Translations under genes and position numbers: made by a program
Source of the DNA: Hyphomicrobiales bacterium
Lineage (GTDB): Bacteria; Pseudomonadota; Alphaproteobacteria; Rhizobiales; JALURZ01
Direction of reading: 5' to 3'
DNA: 10,555 bases
NCBI GenBank assembly: GCA_027058735.1
Contig: JALURZ010000178.1
Coordinates: forward strand, 1 to 10,555
Notes under the pieces: generated by a model
Database searches by the model: none
What the model saw: the letters and a program-made list of their open reading frames with translations, nothing else
Told to the model about the DNA's origin: nothing
Shown: piece by piece, positions 5,468 through 10,555 of the stretch
Layout: each line of letters begins with the position of its first letter
Position numbering within the stretch: position 1 is the first letter of the stretch

Positions 5468-6355
5468 CTATTCGGCGGCAAGGCCCGCGGCCGGGCGAGG
5501 GCGGCGGAGTGTTCCGGCCAGATCATCGACCAGCGAGACCAGATCGTTGGCCAGCCGGGCGAAACCGCCGGTTTTCGTCAGCTTTTTTTCGTCCAGATAC
5601 AAGGTGCGGTTGATTTCAATCTGCAGCGCGTGAACGGATGAGGCCGGCAGGCCGTAGCGCTGGGTAATGTGGCCGCCGGCATAGGGCTTGTTGCGCACGA
5701 CCGTGTAGCCCAGACGCTCAAGGCCTGCCTCGAAGCAGGCCGTGATCCGCTCGTCGCACGTTGTCCCGTAGCGATCGCCGAGAACGATGTCGGGGCGAAC
5801 CGCGCCCGCGCCGCGCTGCTCCGCCGCATCGGCCGATGGCATGGAATGGCAGTCGATCAGCAGCGCCACGCCAAACTGTTTCCGGGTCGAGGCGATCAGC
5901 GCATCGAGGGTGCGGTGATAGGGGATATAGAGCGTGTTGATGCGCTGGCGGACATCGTCGAAGGCGAGGGGTGTGCGATAGATCTCGCGGTCCTCCGCGA
6001 CGACGCGCGCGATCGTTCCCAGCCCGCCCGCCACGCGCGCCGAACCGGTGTTGACATAGGCGGGCAGGGGGCCGTCGAACATCTCGGGATCAAGCTCGAA
6101 AGCCTCCCGGTTCACATCGAGATAGGCGCGCGGAAACCGGGCGCACATGAGCGGTGCGCCGCGCGCGACGACGCCGCCGAACAGTTGATCAACATAACAG
6201 TCTTCCGATGCCCGCAGGCTCAGCGCATCGAGATGCGACGCGGCAATGAAGCTTTCCGGATAGGTCCGCCCGCTATGGGGCGAGTTGAAGACGAGGGGCA
6301 GTGTCTGGGCCGCGGGCCGATGGACGACAAACGGTTCCTCGAACAGATCATTCAT
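5468..6355 (-). CDS. N-formylglutamate amidohydrolase family protein
   Basis: A 295-residue zinc-dependent hydrolase of the NFGA (HutG-like) family, whose members deformylate N-formyl-L-glutamate to formate and glutamate. Recognisable segments in order are NSPHSGRTYP (24-33), SEDCYVD (50-56), RAYLDVNRE (76-84), IYRTPL (125-130), LLIDCHSMPS (165-174), DIVLGDRYGTT (189-199), KPYAGGHITQRYG (223-235) and LQIEINRTLYLDE (244-256). His27, His170 and Glu247 are probable metal or catalytic residues by family analogy. No hut genes are nearby; in alphaproteobacteria this gene commonly sits next to cpdR, so its true role may not be histidine catabolism. The start is uncertain: ATG 6355 has a weak SD but gives the usual N-terminus; ATG 6406 would add 17 residues. 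The gene is divergent from cpdR. Confidence 0.88.
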   Translation of the reverse strand: MNDLFEEPFVVHRPAAQTLPLVFNSPHSGRTYPESFIAASHLDALSLRASEDCYVDQLFGGVVARGAPLMCARFPRAYLDVNREAFELDPEMFDGPLPAYVNTGSARVAGGLGTIARVVAEDREIYRTPLAFDDVRQRINTLYIPYHRTLDALIASTRKQFGVALLIDCHSMPSADAAEQRGAGAVRPDIVLGDRYGTTCDERITACFEAGLERLGYTVVRNKPYAGGHITQRYGLPASSVHALQIEINRTLYLDEKKLTKTGGFARLANDLVSLVDDLAGTLRRPRPAAGLAAE

Positions 6356-6398
6356 TTGGATGTTGCTTTTTGCCGGTTTGCCGCGATGCGTCGCAGCC

Positions 6399-6406
6399 TT
6401 AACCAT
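6399..6406 (+). promoter_or_regulatory. CtrA-type half-site TTAACCAT between NFGA and cpdR genes
   Basis: The 8-mer TTAACCAT matches the CtrA half-site consensus exactly. It lies 44 bp upstream of the amidohydrolase start (6355) and 177 bp upstream of cpdR. There is no second TTAA at the N7 spacing, so at best it is a half-site. In a GC-rich window a chance match remains possible. Confidence 0.3.
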
Positions 6407-6582
6407 GCCAAAATCGCAGGGTTGAGTCCACGCCTTGCGCGCGCATGGCGGGCGGGTCCCCATGGCCCGGCGATGGGCCCGGCCTCATTCACCGGGCATT
6501 TACCTGTGACGTTGTAGGGTGGCGCTCTGTTGGGTCGCTGCCGTGGATCGCTTGAGCGCGCTGTGCGGGGGAGAAAAGTTGT

Positions 6583-6942
6583 ATGGCGAAAATTCTTCTG
6601 GCCGAGGACGATGGCGACATGCGCCGCTTTCTCGTCAAGGCCCTGCAGAAAGCCGGCCACGAAGTGGTATCCTACGCCGATGGCCTTGGCGCCTATGAAA
6701 AGCTCAAGATGGAGAGTTTCGAGTTGCTGCTGACCGATATCGTGATGCCGGAAATGGACGGCATCGAGCTTGCCCGGCGCGGCGCCGAACTCGACCCCTC
6801 ATTGCGGATCATGTTCATAACCGGGTTTGCCGCCGTCGCGCTCAGCCCCGACAGCAAGGCACCCAAGGACGCCAAGATCCTGTCCAAGCCGTTCCATTTG
6901 CGCCAGCTGGTCGATGAAGTCGAACGCATGATGGCGGCCTGA
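6583..6942 (+). CDS. cpdR: Single-domain response regulator CpdR
   Basis: A 119-residue receiver with no output domain. In Caulobacter, CpdR is phosphorylated through CckA-ChpT; unphosphorylated CpdR primes ClpX for delivery of substrates such as PdeA and helps place ClpXP at the pole, linking proteolysis to the cell cycle. Receiver residues are complete: acidic pair D9-D10, phospho-acceptor D52 (LLTDIVMPEMDG), T80 (FITGFA) and K102 (LSKPFH). The sequence 'ILLAEDDGDMRRFLVKAL' and 'FITGFAAVAL' fit CpdR rather than CheY, and the neighbouring amidohydrolase supports it. The protein ends MMAA, an Ala-Ala end like many ClpX-recognised tails; that is an inference. Start ATG 6583 has GGGGGAG nine bases upstream. 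No T-tailed terminator follows, only a strong hairpin at 6990-7015. Confidence 0.92.
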   Translation: MAKILLAEDDGDMRRFLVKALQKAGHEVVSYADGLGAYEKLKMESFELLLTDIVMPEMDGIELARRGAELDPSLRIMFITGFAAVALSPDSKAPKDAKILSKPFHLRQLVDEVERMMAA

Positions 6943-6989
6943 GGGTGGGCTGAAGGGCGTGGCCGCGCAGGACGGCGAGAACCATGGCG

Positions 6990-7015
6990 CGCAAGCCCCC
7001 GGCGCGGGGCTTGCG
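6990..7015. other. Strong hairpin between cpdR and tRNA-Val
   Basis: CGCAAGCCCC (6990-6999) pairs perfectly with GGGGCTTGCG (7006-7015) around a six-base loop. There is no T-tract on + (GGGTTGCC follows), so it may be a 3' stabiliser or weak terminator of cpdR mRNA. Its 3' arm contains the proposed -35 box of the tRNA promoter. Confidence 0.5.
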
Positions 7016-7039
7016 GGTTGCCGGCAATCCCGATATATC
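7011..7039 (+). promoter_or_regulatory. Putative tRNA-Val promoter
   Basis: TTGCGG (7011-7016) and TATATC (7034-7039) are spaced by 17 bp; the -10 lies in the 12-bp perfect palindrome CCGATATATCGG (7030-7041). The predicted start near 7046 would leave a roughly 30-nt leader before the tRNA at 7078. Confidence 0.45.
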
Positions 7040-7077
7040 GGTGAGCCTGACACCGGCCGGTGGTCGCCGGCCCGAAC

Positions 7078-7152
7078 GGGCGCGTAGCTCAGTGGGAGAG
7101 CACTACGTTGACATCGTAGGGGTCGCTGGTTCAATCCCAGCCGCGCCCACCA
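7078..7152 (+). tRNA. tRNA-Val (anticodon GAC)
   Basis: A complete cloverleaf: acceptor GGGCGCG (7078-7084) pairs with CGCGCCC (7142-7148), D-arm GCTC...GAGC, anticodon stem CTACG/CGTAG with loop TTGACAT (anticodon GAC), T-arm GCTGG-TTCAATC-CCAGC, discriminator A and an encoded CCA end. It reads GUC and GUU valine codons. A short TTTT follows the CCA. Confidence 0.97.
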
Positions 7153-7155
7153 TTT

Positions 7156-7186
7156 TCATGTGACCGTCATTCTCATGCGACCGTCA
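7156..7186 (+). repeat. Short tandem repeat 3' of tRNA-Val
   Basis: TCATGTGACCGTCA (7156-7169) is repeated as TCATGCGACCGTCA (7173-7186), 17 bp apart with one mismatch, directly after the tRNA. It is followed by a small hairpin GCCTC-GTT-GAGGC (7188-7200). No integrase or second tRNA copy is seen, so this is not evidence of an integration site. Confidence 0.6.
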
Positions 7187-7235
7187 AGCCTCGTTGAGGC
7201 ATCGCAGTGCTCTTTTCCGGCGCGCCCATTCGCCG

Positions 7236-7775
7236 TCAGCCCGTGGCGGCATCGTCCTCGGGCGCATCGTCATCCAGATCGAGCGTTTTCTCGCGGCGTT
7301 CCTCGCCAGCAAAGCTTTCCAGGCCGCGGCGGCGCCGGTCGGGGCCGAAATAGGCGCCGATCTGCACGAATTCCCGCGGCCGTTCGATGACTTCGATGAT
7401 CCGGACATAAAGATCCTTGGCGCAGATCGGCTTGCACATGAACTCCGTCACCCCGGCATCGCGGGCCTCGACGACGCGCGAGCGCTCCGAGTGGGCGGTC
7501 AGCATGATGATGGGAACGAATGGATTGGGGCTGTCCTTCGCCGTGCGCACCAGGCGCGTGAACTCAATGCCGTCGAGGGTATCCATGGCATAGTCGAGAA
7601 TGATCACGTCGATCGGCGTGGTGCGGAACTCCTCGAACGCATCGGCCGGATCGTTGGCCTCGTAGACCTTGTGGATACCAAATCCCTTGAGCAGGGTCTT
7701 GATGATCGAAATCATGTGAGAATTGTCATCGACAATCAGGAATCCCAGTTCCGACAGGTCGTAGCTCTTGCTCAC
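7236..7775 (-). CDS. CheY-like response regulator with FGPDRRR C-terminal tail
   Basis: A 179-residue protein with one receiver domain (about 8-132) and a polar, charged tail (about 133-179), without a DNA-binding or enzymatic output. Receiver residues: acidic pair D16-D17 (LIVDDNSHM), phospho-acceptor D61 (IILDYAMDTLDGIEF), T93 (IMLTAHSE) and K115 (FMCKPI). 'ERPREFVQIGAYFGPDRRRR' after the domain is a recurrent extension in alphaproteobacterial single-domain regulators whose function I do not know. The tail ends in an acidic stretch (DLDDDAPEDD). The start is GTG 7775, supported by GGAG eight bases upstream and by the family-like N-terminus. No sensor kinase is in the window, so the partner is unknown. 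The gene is convergent with tRNA-Val and divergent from the DMT transporter. Confidence 0.88.
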   Translation of the reverse strand: MSKSYDLSELGFLIVDDNSHMISIIKTLLKGFGIHKVYEANDPADAFEEFRTTPIDVIILDYAMDTLDGIEFTRLVRTAKDSPNPFVPIIMLTAHSERSRVVEARDAGVTEFMCKPICAKDLYVRIIEVIERPREFVQIGAYFGPDRRRRGLESFAGEERREKTLDLDDDAPEDDAATG

Positions 7776-7837
7776 AAGACGGTCTCCGTTTCCGGTGAAA
7801 GTGCGTTAAGGGCGCCACGCCGTGAAAACGCCGGGCT

Positions 7838-7864
7838 GCCCCCCTTGGGCTCTCCGCGGGGGGC
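7838..7864. other. GC hairpin and AT-rich segment in the response regulator/DMT divergent region
   Basis: GCCCCCC (7838-7844) and GGGGGGC (7858-7864) form a 7-bp stem in the response regulator leader. Just beyond it, 7871-7918 is AT-rich with two TTAAG-like elements (minus-strand TTAAG at 7917 and 7905, period 12), the likely promoter zone for one or both genes. I see no gene in 7776-8030. Confidence 0.4.
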
Positions 7865-8030
7865 CGGGCTTCCACAGATTGCAAAAAGGTAGCAAACGCT
7901 CTTAAAAATTGTCTTAAGGACGGCCGCGCCGGCGCCGGGCCATTTGCTATTTTGCCGGCATTCTGTCAGATGCGTGGTATCGTGCGCCCTGGCGCTGCTC
8001 CTGCCGCCCGCCTGTCTGGATATTGACATC

Positions 8031-8987
8031 ATGACCATGAACAGCGAACCGTCCGCGCCGCGTCAGGCAGGCACCGGTCCCGTGGGCGATCTGTCGGTAC
8101 TCAAAGGCATAGGCCTCGTGTGCCTCGGCGTGTCGCTGTTTCCGGTCATGAACGCCACGGTGAAATATCTCAGCACCGATTATTCCTGGGCCCAGATCAT
8201 CTGGGTCCGCTATCTGGGGCATACCATTGCCATGGCGCTGATGTTTCTGCCCGGGCGGGGGCTTGGGATCCTGCGCTCGCACTGGCCGGCCGGGCAGATC
8301 ATACGTTCCGGTCTTCTGTTCGGCGCGACCGCGTTTTATTTCGCCGCCCTCAGGGGGCTCGATCTGCCCGTTGCCGCCGCCATCCAGTTTACCGCGCCCT
8401 TCATCGTCACGGCCCTGTCCTGGCCACTGCTCGGCGAGCGCGTTGGCGCCCGGCGCTGGCTGGCCGTCGCGCTCGGGTTTGGCGGTGCCTTCATCATCAT
8501 CCGTCCCTGGCAGGGCGATGGATCGCAGTTGGCCCCATGGGCGATCGCCTTCGTGATCGTGAGTGCGACGAGCTATGCGCTGTATCAATTGATGACCCGC
8601 AAGCTGGCGTTGAATGACGCGCCGGAAACCAGCATCATGTATGTGGGGCTGGTCGGCTCGCTTGCGGTGGCCCCGTTCGCGGTCATGGATTTCCAGTGGC
8701 CCGCGACTCTGCTCGACTATTTTCTGTTCGCCTCCATGGGGCTGGTCGGGGGGCTTGGGCATTATTTTCTGACCTGGGGGTTTGCCCATGCGCCGGCGTC
8801 CCTGTTGTCGCCGTTCGGTTATACGCAGCTTATCGGCTCGGTCATTCTGGGCTATGCGGTGTTTGGCTATTTCCCCGACAACTGGGTCTGGAGCGGCGCG
8901 GCGATCATCGTTTCCAGCGGTATCTACATGACGTATCGCGAGTATCGCGCCGGCAACCGGGCGAATCGGCCAAAACGCCCCGAATAG
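8031..8987 (+). CDS. DMT superfamily transporter, two EamA domains
   Basis: A 318-residue inner-membrane protein with about ten hydrophobic segments arranged as two EamA repeats (about 25-157 and 168-303). Typical features are the first helix GIGLVCLGVSLFPVMNATVKYL, the EamA 'GLDLPVAAAIQFTAPFIVTALSWPLLGERVGARRW' segment ending repeat 1, and 'HAPASLLSPFGYTQLIGSVILGYAVFG' in repeat 2. Family members export or import small metabolites (amino acids, nucleotides, S-adenosylmethionine); the substrate is not evident here. ATG 8031 gives the usual short polar N-terminus; the SD is weak, and ATG 8037 is equally possible. Upstream in-frame codons to 7944 add a Cys-rich stretch unlike the family. It ends at TAG 8985-8987, 125 bp before rpmJ; I see no terminator between them. 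Confidence 0.9.
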   Translation: MTMNSEPSAPRQAGTGPVGDLSVLKGIGLVCLGVSLFPVMNATVKYLSTDYSWAQIIWVRYLGHTIAMALMFLPGRGLGILRSHWPAGQIIRSGLLFGATAFYFAALRGLDLPVAAAIQFTAPFIVTALSWPLLGERVGARRWLAVALGFGGAFIIIRPWQGDGSQLAPWAIAFVIVSATSYALYQLMTRKLALNDAPETSIMYVGLVGSLAVAPFAVMDFQWPATLLDYFLFASMGLVGGLGHYFLTWGFAHAPASLLSPFGYTQLIGSVILGYAVFGYFPDNWVWSGAAIIVSSGIYMTYREYRAGNRANRPKRPE

Positions 8988-9023
8988 GGCTTTGCGATCC
9001 GCCGGCGGCCGGTGGCGATCCGG

Positions 9024-9052
9024 TTGACAGGCGTGCGTGCGTTCCATAGTCT
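9024..9052 (+). promoter_or_regulatory. Putative sigma-70 promoter of rpmJ
   Basis: A perfect TTGACA (9024-9029) precedes CATAGT (9045-9050, 15-bp spacer) or TAGTCT (9047-9052, 17-bp spacer). It lies about 60 bp before the rpmJ start, so rpmJ is likely transcribed on its own rather than with the DMT gene. Confidence 0.55.
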
Positions 9053-9112
9053 CGCGCGCGATCCGGCGCACCCGTGACACGGCGCCGATTTCTTTCACAC
9101 TGGAGCCCGGCC

Positions 9113-9238
9113 ATGAAAGTCCGCAATTCACTCCGGTCGCTGAGAAAGCGCCATCGCGACAACCGCATCGTGCGGCGCGGCGGTCGCGTCTATGTGATTA
9201 ACAAGACCAACCGCCGGTTCAAGGCCCGCCAGGGCTGA
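9113..9238 (+). CDS. rpmJ: 50S ribosomal protein L36, cysteine-free (YkgO/C-minus) type
   Basis: A 41-residue basic ribosomal protein of the large subunit. The translation begins MKVRNSLRSLRKRHRDNR and continues IVRRGGRVYVINKTNRRFKARQG, matching the alphaproteobacterial L36 very closely. It contains no cysteine, so it lacks the zinc ribbon (CxxC...C..H) of the classical L36 and belongs to the C-minus type, which in alphaproteobacteria is usually the only L36 and not merely a zinc-starvation spare. Start ATG 9113 has GGAG seven bases upstream. The gene is too short for length-filtered gene finders. A TTGACA promoter lies upstream, and a weak hairpin with a T-rich tail follows at 9240-9272. L36 next to this TPR gene and pyruvate kinase is a recurrent alphaproteobacterial arrangement. 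Confidence 0.95.
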   Translation: MKVRNSLRSLRKRHRDNRIVRRGGRVYVINKTNRRFKARQG

Positions 9239-9239
9239 T

Positions 9240-9272
9240 CCGCGCCGGGCGCGTTCGCGGTATTGTTGTTTT
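9240..9272 (+). terminator. Possible weak terminator of rpmJ
   Basis: CCGCG (9240-9244) pairs with CGCGG (9256-9260) around an 11-base loop, followed by TATTGTTGTTTT. The stem is short and alternative GC pairings compete, so the call is tentative. Confidence 0.35.
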
Positions 9273-9300
9273 GACCTGCGGGCGCCGGGCTGCGTATGAT
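9271..9300 (+). promoter_or_regulatory. Putative sigma-70 promoter of the TPR gene
   Basis: TTGACC (9271-9276) and TATGAT (9295-9300) at 18-bp spacing, each one mismatch from consensus. The expected transcript start at about 9307-9308 coincides with the A of ATG 9308, suggesting a leaderless mRNA and ruling against ATG 9296, which overlaps the -10 box. Confidence 0.5.
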
Positions 9301-9307
9301 TGCGGTC

Positions 9308-9946
9308 ATGGCCATGCGATCCTTTCTCCTCATCTGCGCGTTGTCTGCGGTGCTGTCGGGCGCTGCGGGCACCGGCACCGGCGCGGCTCTCCTCGAGCCG
9401 GCGCAGTCGCCCGGCGAGCTGCCGCGCAAACCGCCGCCGACCCCGCAGGAAGAGGCGCGCGATCGCAAGATCGTTCTGGGTGAATTGCTGGACCGGCTGA
9501 AAACGGCCGGCGATCCCGATACCGCCCGCAATATCGAAAAGGCCATCTGGGCGCTGTGGCTGCGCTCGGGCTCGCCGACCATCGATCTGCTGATGCGTCA
9601 GGCAACGGGATTTATGGCCGAAGCGTCCATGAACAAGGCTCTCAAGCTGCTCGACCGGATCACCAGGCTGAAGCCCGATTATGCGGAAGGCTGGAACAAG
9701 CGCGCCACGGTGTTCTTTTTGCTGCGCCAGTTCGAGCGTTCAAAAAGCGACATCGAGCAGACCCTGAAACTGGAGCCGCGCCATTTCGGCGCGCTTGCCG
9801 GGCTCGGGCTCGTCTTTGACGCGATGGGTGACCAAAAGCGGGCGCTGAAGGCCTTCCGCCAGGCACTGGCCGTGCACCCGTTCCTGCCCGGCCCGGCCCA
9901 GGCGGTAAAGCGTCTCGGTCCCCTGATCGATGGTGAGGACATATAG
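9308..9946 (+). CDS. Secreted tetratricopeptide-repeat protein
   Basis: A 212-residue protein with an N-terminal signal peptide (MAMRSFLLICALSAVLSGAAG, then Gly/Thr/Ala-rich), a Pro-rich linker (about 31-48), a helical segment (49-90, 'ELLDRLKTAGDPDTARNIEKAIWALWLRSGS') and three TPR units at about 91-124, 125-158 and 159-192 ('DYAEGWNKRATVFFLLRQFERSKSDIEQTLKLEP' and 'RHFGALAGLGLVFDAMGDQKRALKAFRQALAVHP' are canonical). It is likely a periplasmic protein-protein adaptor; its partner is unknown. The same architecture recurs in alphaproteobacteria beside L36 and pyruvate kinase. In-frame ATGs are at 9296, 9308 and 9314, none with a good SD. I chose 9308 because a promoter overlaps 9296 and would start the RNA at 9308. 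Only 16 bp separate its stop from the convergent pyk stop. Confidence 0.85.
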   Translation: MAMRSFLLICALSAVLSGAAGTGTGAALLEPAQSPGELPRKPPPTPQEEARDRKIVLGELLDRLKTAGDPDTARNIEKAIWALWLRSGSPTIDLLMRQATGFMAEASMNKALKLLDRITRLKPDYAEGWNKRATVFFLLRQFERSKSDIEQTLKLEPRHFGALAGLGLVFDAMGDQKRALKAFRQALAVHPFLPGPAQAVKRLGPLIDGEDI

Positions 9947-9962
9947 CGCAACTCGGGAATGC

Positions 9963-10555
9963 TCAGGGCGCGCCATCGTGCTGGGGGCCGACGAAGGCGA
10001 TCCGCAACATGTTGGTCGCCCCCGGCGTGCCCAGCGGCACCCCGGCGGTAATGATGATCCGCTGGCCCGGCAGGGCGATACCCTCCTGAAAGGCGATGCT
10101 GCAGGCGCGCTGGACCATGTCGTCGAGGTTTTCCGCATCCGCCGTCAACACGCAATGCAGCCCCCACACAAGCCCCAGCCGGCGGCCGGTGGCCACGATC
10201 GGGGTCAGGGTGATGACCGGGATTTCCGGGCGCTCGCGCGCCGTGCGCAGACCCGTGGCGCCCGACGAGGTCCAGCAGACTATGGCCGCCAGATTGAGGG
10301 TTTCGGCCACCTGGCGGGTGGCGCTGGAGATGGCGTCCGCCGAGGTGGCTTCCGGCTCGATACGGATGGCATGGAGGGTTTTTGAATAGAGCGGGTCGCG
10401 CTCGACCTCGCGCGAGACCCGGTCCATGGTGCCGACCGCTTCGACCACATGGCCGCCAACGGCCGATTCAGCGGACAGCATGATCGCGTCCGCCCCGGAA
10501 AAAACGGCGGTGGCGACAGCCGACACCTCGGCGCGGGTGGGGACGGGGGCGTGGA
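9963..10555 (-). CDS. pyk: Pyruvate kinase, C-terminal part (5' end outside window)
   Basis: The minus-strand frame is open to the window edge and ends at TGA 9965-9963, about 197 residues. Pyruvate kinase converts phosphoenolpyruvate and ADP to pyruvate and ATP in glycolysis. The visible part starts in the barrel domain with 'APVPTRAEVSAVATAVFSGADAIMLSAESAVGGHVVEAV', whose SGADAIMLSAESA segment is diagnostic. It continues through the whole C-terminal domain ('ADAISSATRQVAETLNLAAIVCWTSSGATGLRTARERPEIPVITLTP', 'GIALPGQRIIITAGVPLGTPGATNMLRI'), which in many bacteria holds effector sites. The catalytic Mg/K and PEP-binding residues of the N-terminal half lie outside the window. The GTG at 10526 is an internal valine codon, not the start. 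The gene is convergent with the TPR gene, and I see no terminator in the 16-bp gap. Confidence 0.96.
   Translation of the reverse strand, partial: HAPVPTRAEVSAVATAVFSGADAIMLSAESAVGGHVVEAVGTMDRVSREVERDPLYSKTLHAIRIEPEATSADAISSATRQVAETLNLAAIVCWTSSGATGLRTARERPEIPVITLTPIVATGRRLGLVWGLHCVLTADAENLDDMVQRACSIAFQEGIALPGQRIIITAGVPLGTPGATNMLRIAFVGPQHDGAP

Noticed and set aside
5240..5641. + strand open frame starting ATGGCCGTACCC in the MFS-NFGA gap
   Set aside because: It crosses the intrinsic terminator at 5406-5443 and continues antisense into the amidohydrolase; no SD and no recognisable domain.
6990..7015. Hairpin after cpdR as an intrinsic terminator
   Set aside because: No T-tract on the + strand; kept only as a hairpin of unknown role.
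7078..7200. tRNA-Val 3' end as a mobile-element attachment site
   Set aside because: The 17-bp tandem repeat is local, the tRNA 3' end is not duplicated in the window, and there is no integrase.
7902..7917. TTAA...TTAA pair as a full CtrA site upstream of the response regulator
   Set aside because: The spacer between the TTAA elements is 8, not the N7 of the CtrA consensus, and neither half extends to TTAACC.
7947..9131. Long minus-strand open frame opposite the DMT gene
   Set aside because: Its product is Gly/Arg/His/Gln-rich and low in hydrophobic residues, as expected from antisense of a GC-rich membrane-protein gene; the + strand EamA protein explains the region.
1..10555. CRISPR arrays, insertion sequences, toxin-antitoxin or phage genes
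   Set aside because: No regularly spaced repeats, transposase-like proteins, terminal inverted repeats or phage-like products were seen.

Overview
The window looks like chromosomal DNA from an alphaproteobacterium, probably of the Hyphomicrobiales/Rhodobiales type. It is GC-rich. It carries the alphaproteobacterial neighbourhood N-formylglutamate amidohydrolase / cpdR / tRNA-Val, a cysteine-free L36 followed by a TPR protein and pyruvate kinase, and a response regulator with an FGPDRRR tail. The genus cannot be fixed from the sequence. Nothing looks like a phage, transposon or island; gene content is mostly housekeeping. The notable material is in the non-coding regions.

Layout: 1-432 is the 3' end of a low-specificity L-threonine aldolase (+). 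619-1023 encodes a small secreted Tyr/Arg-rich protein with a PepSY-like C-terminus (+), converging on an Hsp20 gene (1227-1694, -); each has its own terminator in the gap. Hsp20 has a heat-shock-type (RpoH) promoter and a three-hairpin 5' leader resembling a ROSE RNA thermometer. 1927-2904 is an alpha/beta hydrolase of the lysophospholipase/monoacylglycerol lipase type (+), whose 3' end overlaps the convergent hisN-like phosphatase (2874-3671, -). A 139-bp divergent region with a palindrome separates hisN from an MFS transporter (3811-5091, +).

5092-5467 has no convincing protein gene but carries phased TTGC/GCAA palindromes followed by what looks like a CcsR/cuckoo-family small RNA: an anti-Shine-Dalgarno CCUCCUCCC hairpin loop, a second UCCUCCC motif and a strong intrinsic terminator. 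The N-formylglutamate amidohydrolase (5468-6355, -) and cpdR (6583-6942, +) are divergent. tRNA-Val(GAC) follows at 7078-7152, then a second response regulator (7236-7775, -) divergent from a DMT/EamA transporter (8031-8987, +). The 41-codon rpmJ (L36) lies at 9113-9238, followed by a secreted TPR protein (9308-9946, +) convergent with the C-terminal part of pyruvate kinase (9963-10555, -, cut by the window edge).

The genes do not form one pathway. The recurrent theme is stress and cell-cycle control: a thermosensor-controlled small heat-shock protein, a probable stress-induced anti-SD sRNA, and the ClpXP adaptor CpdR, among ordinary metabolic genes. I did not find a new multi-gene system; the best leads are regulatory RNAs and phased operator-like arrays.
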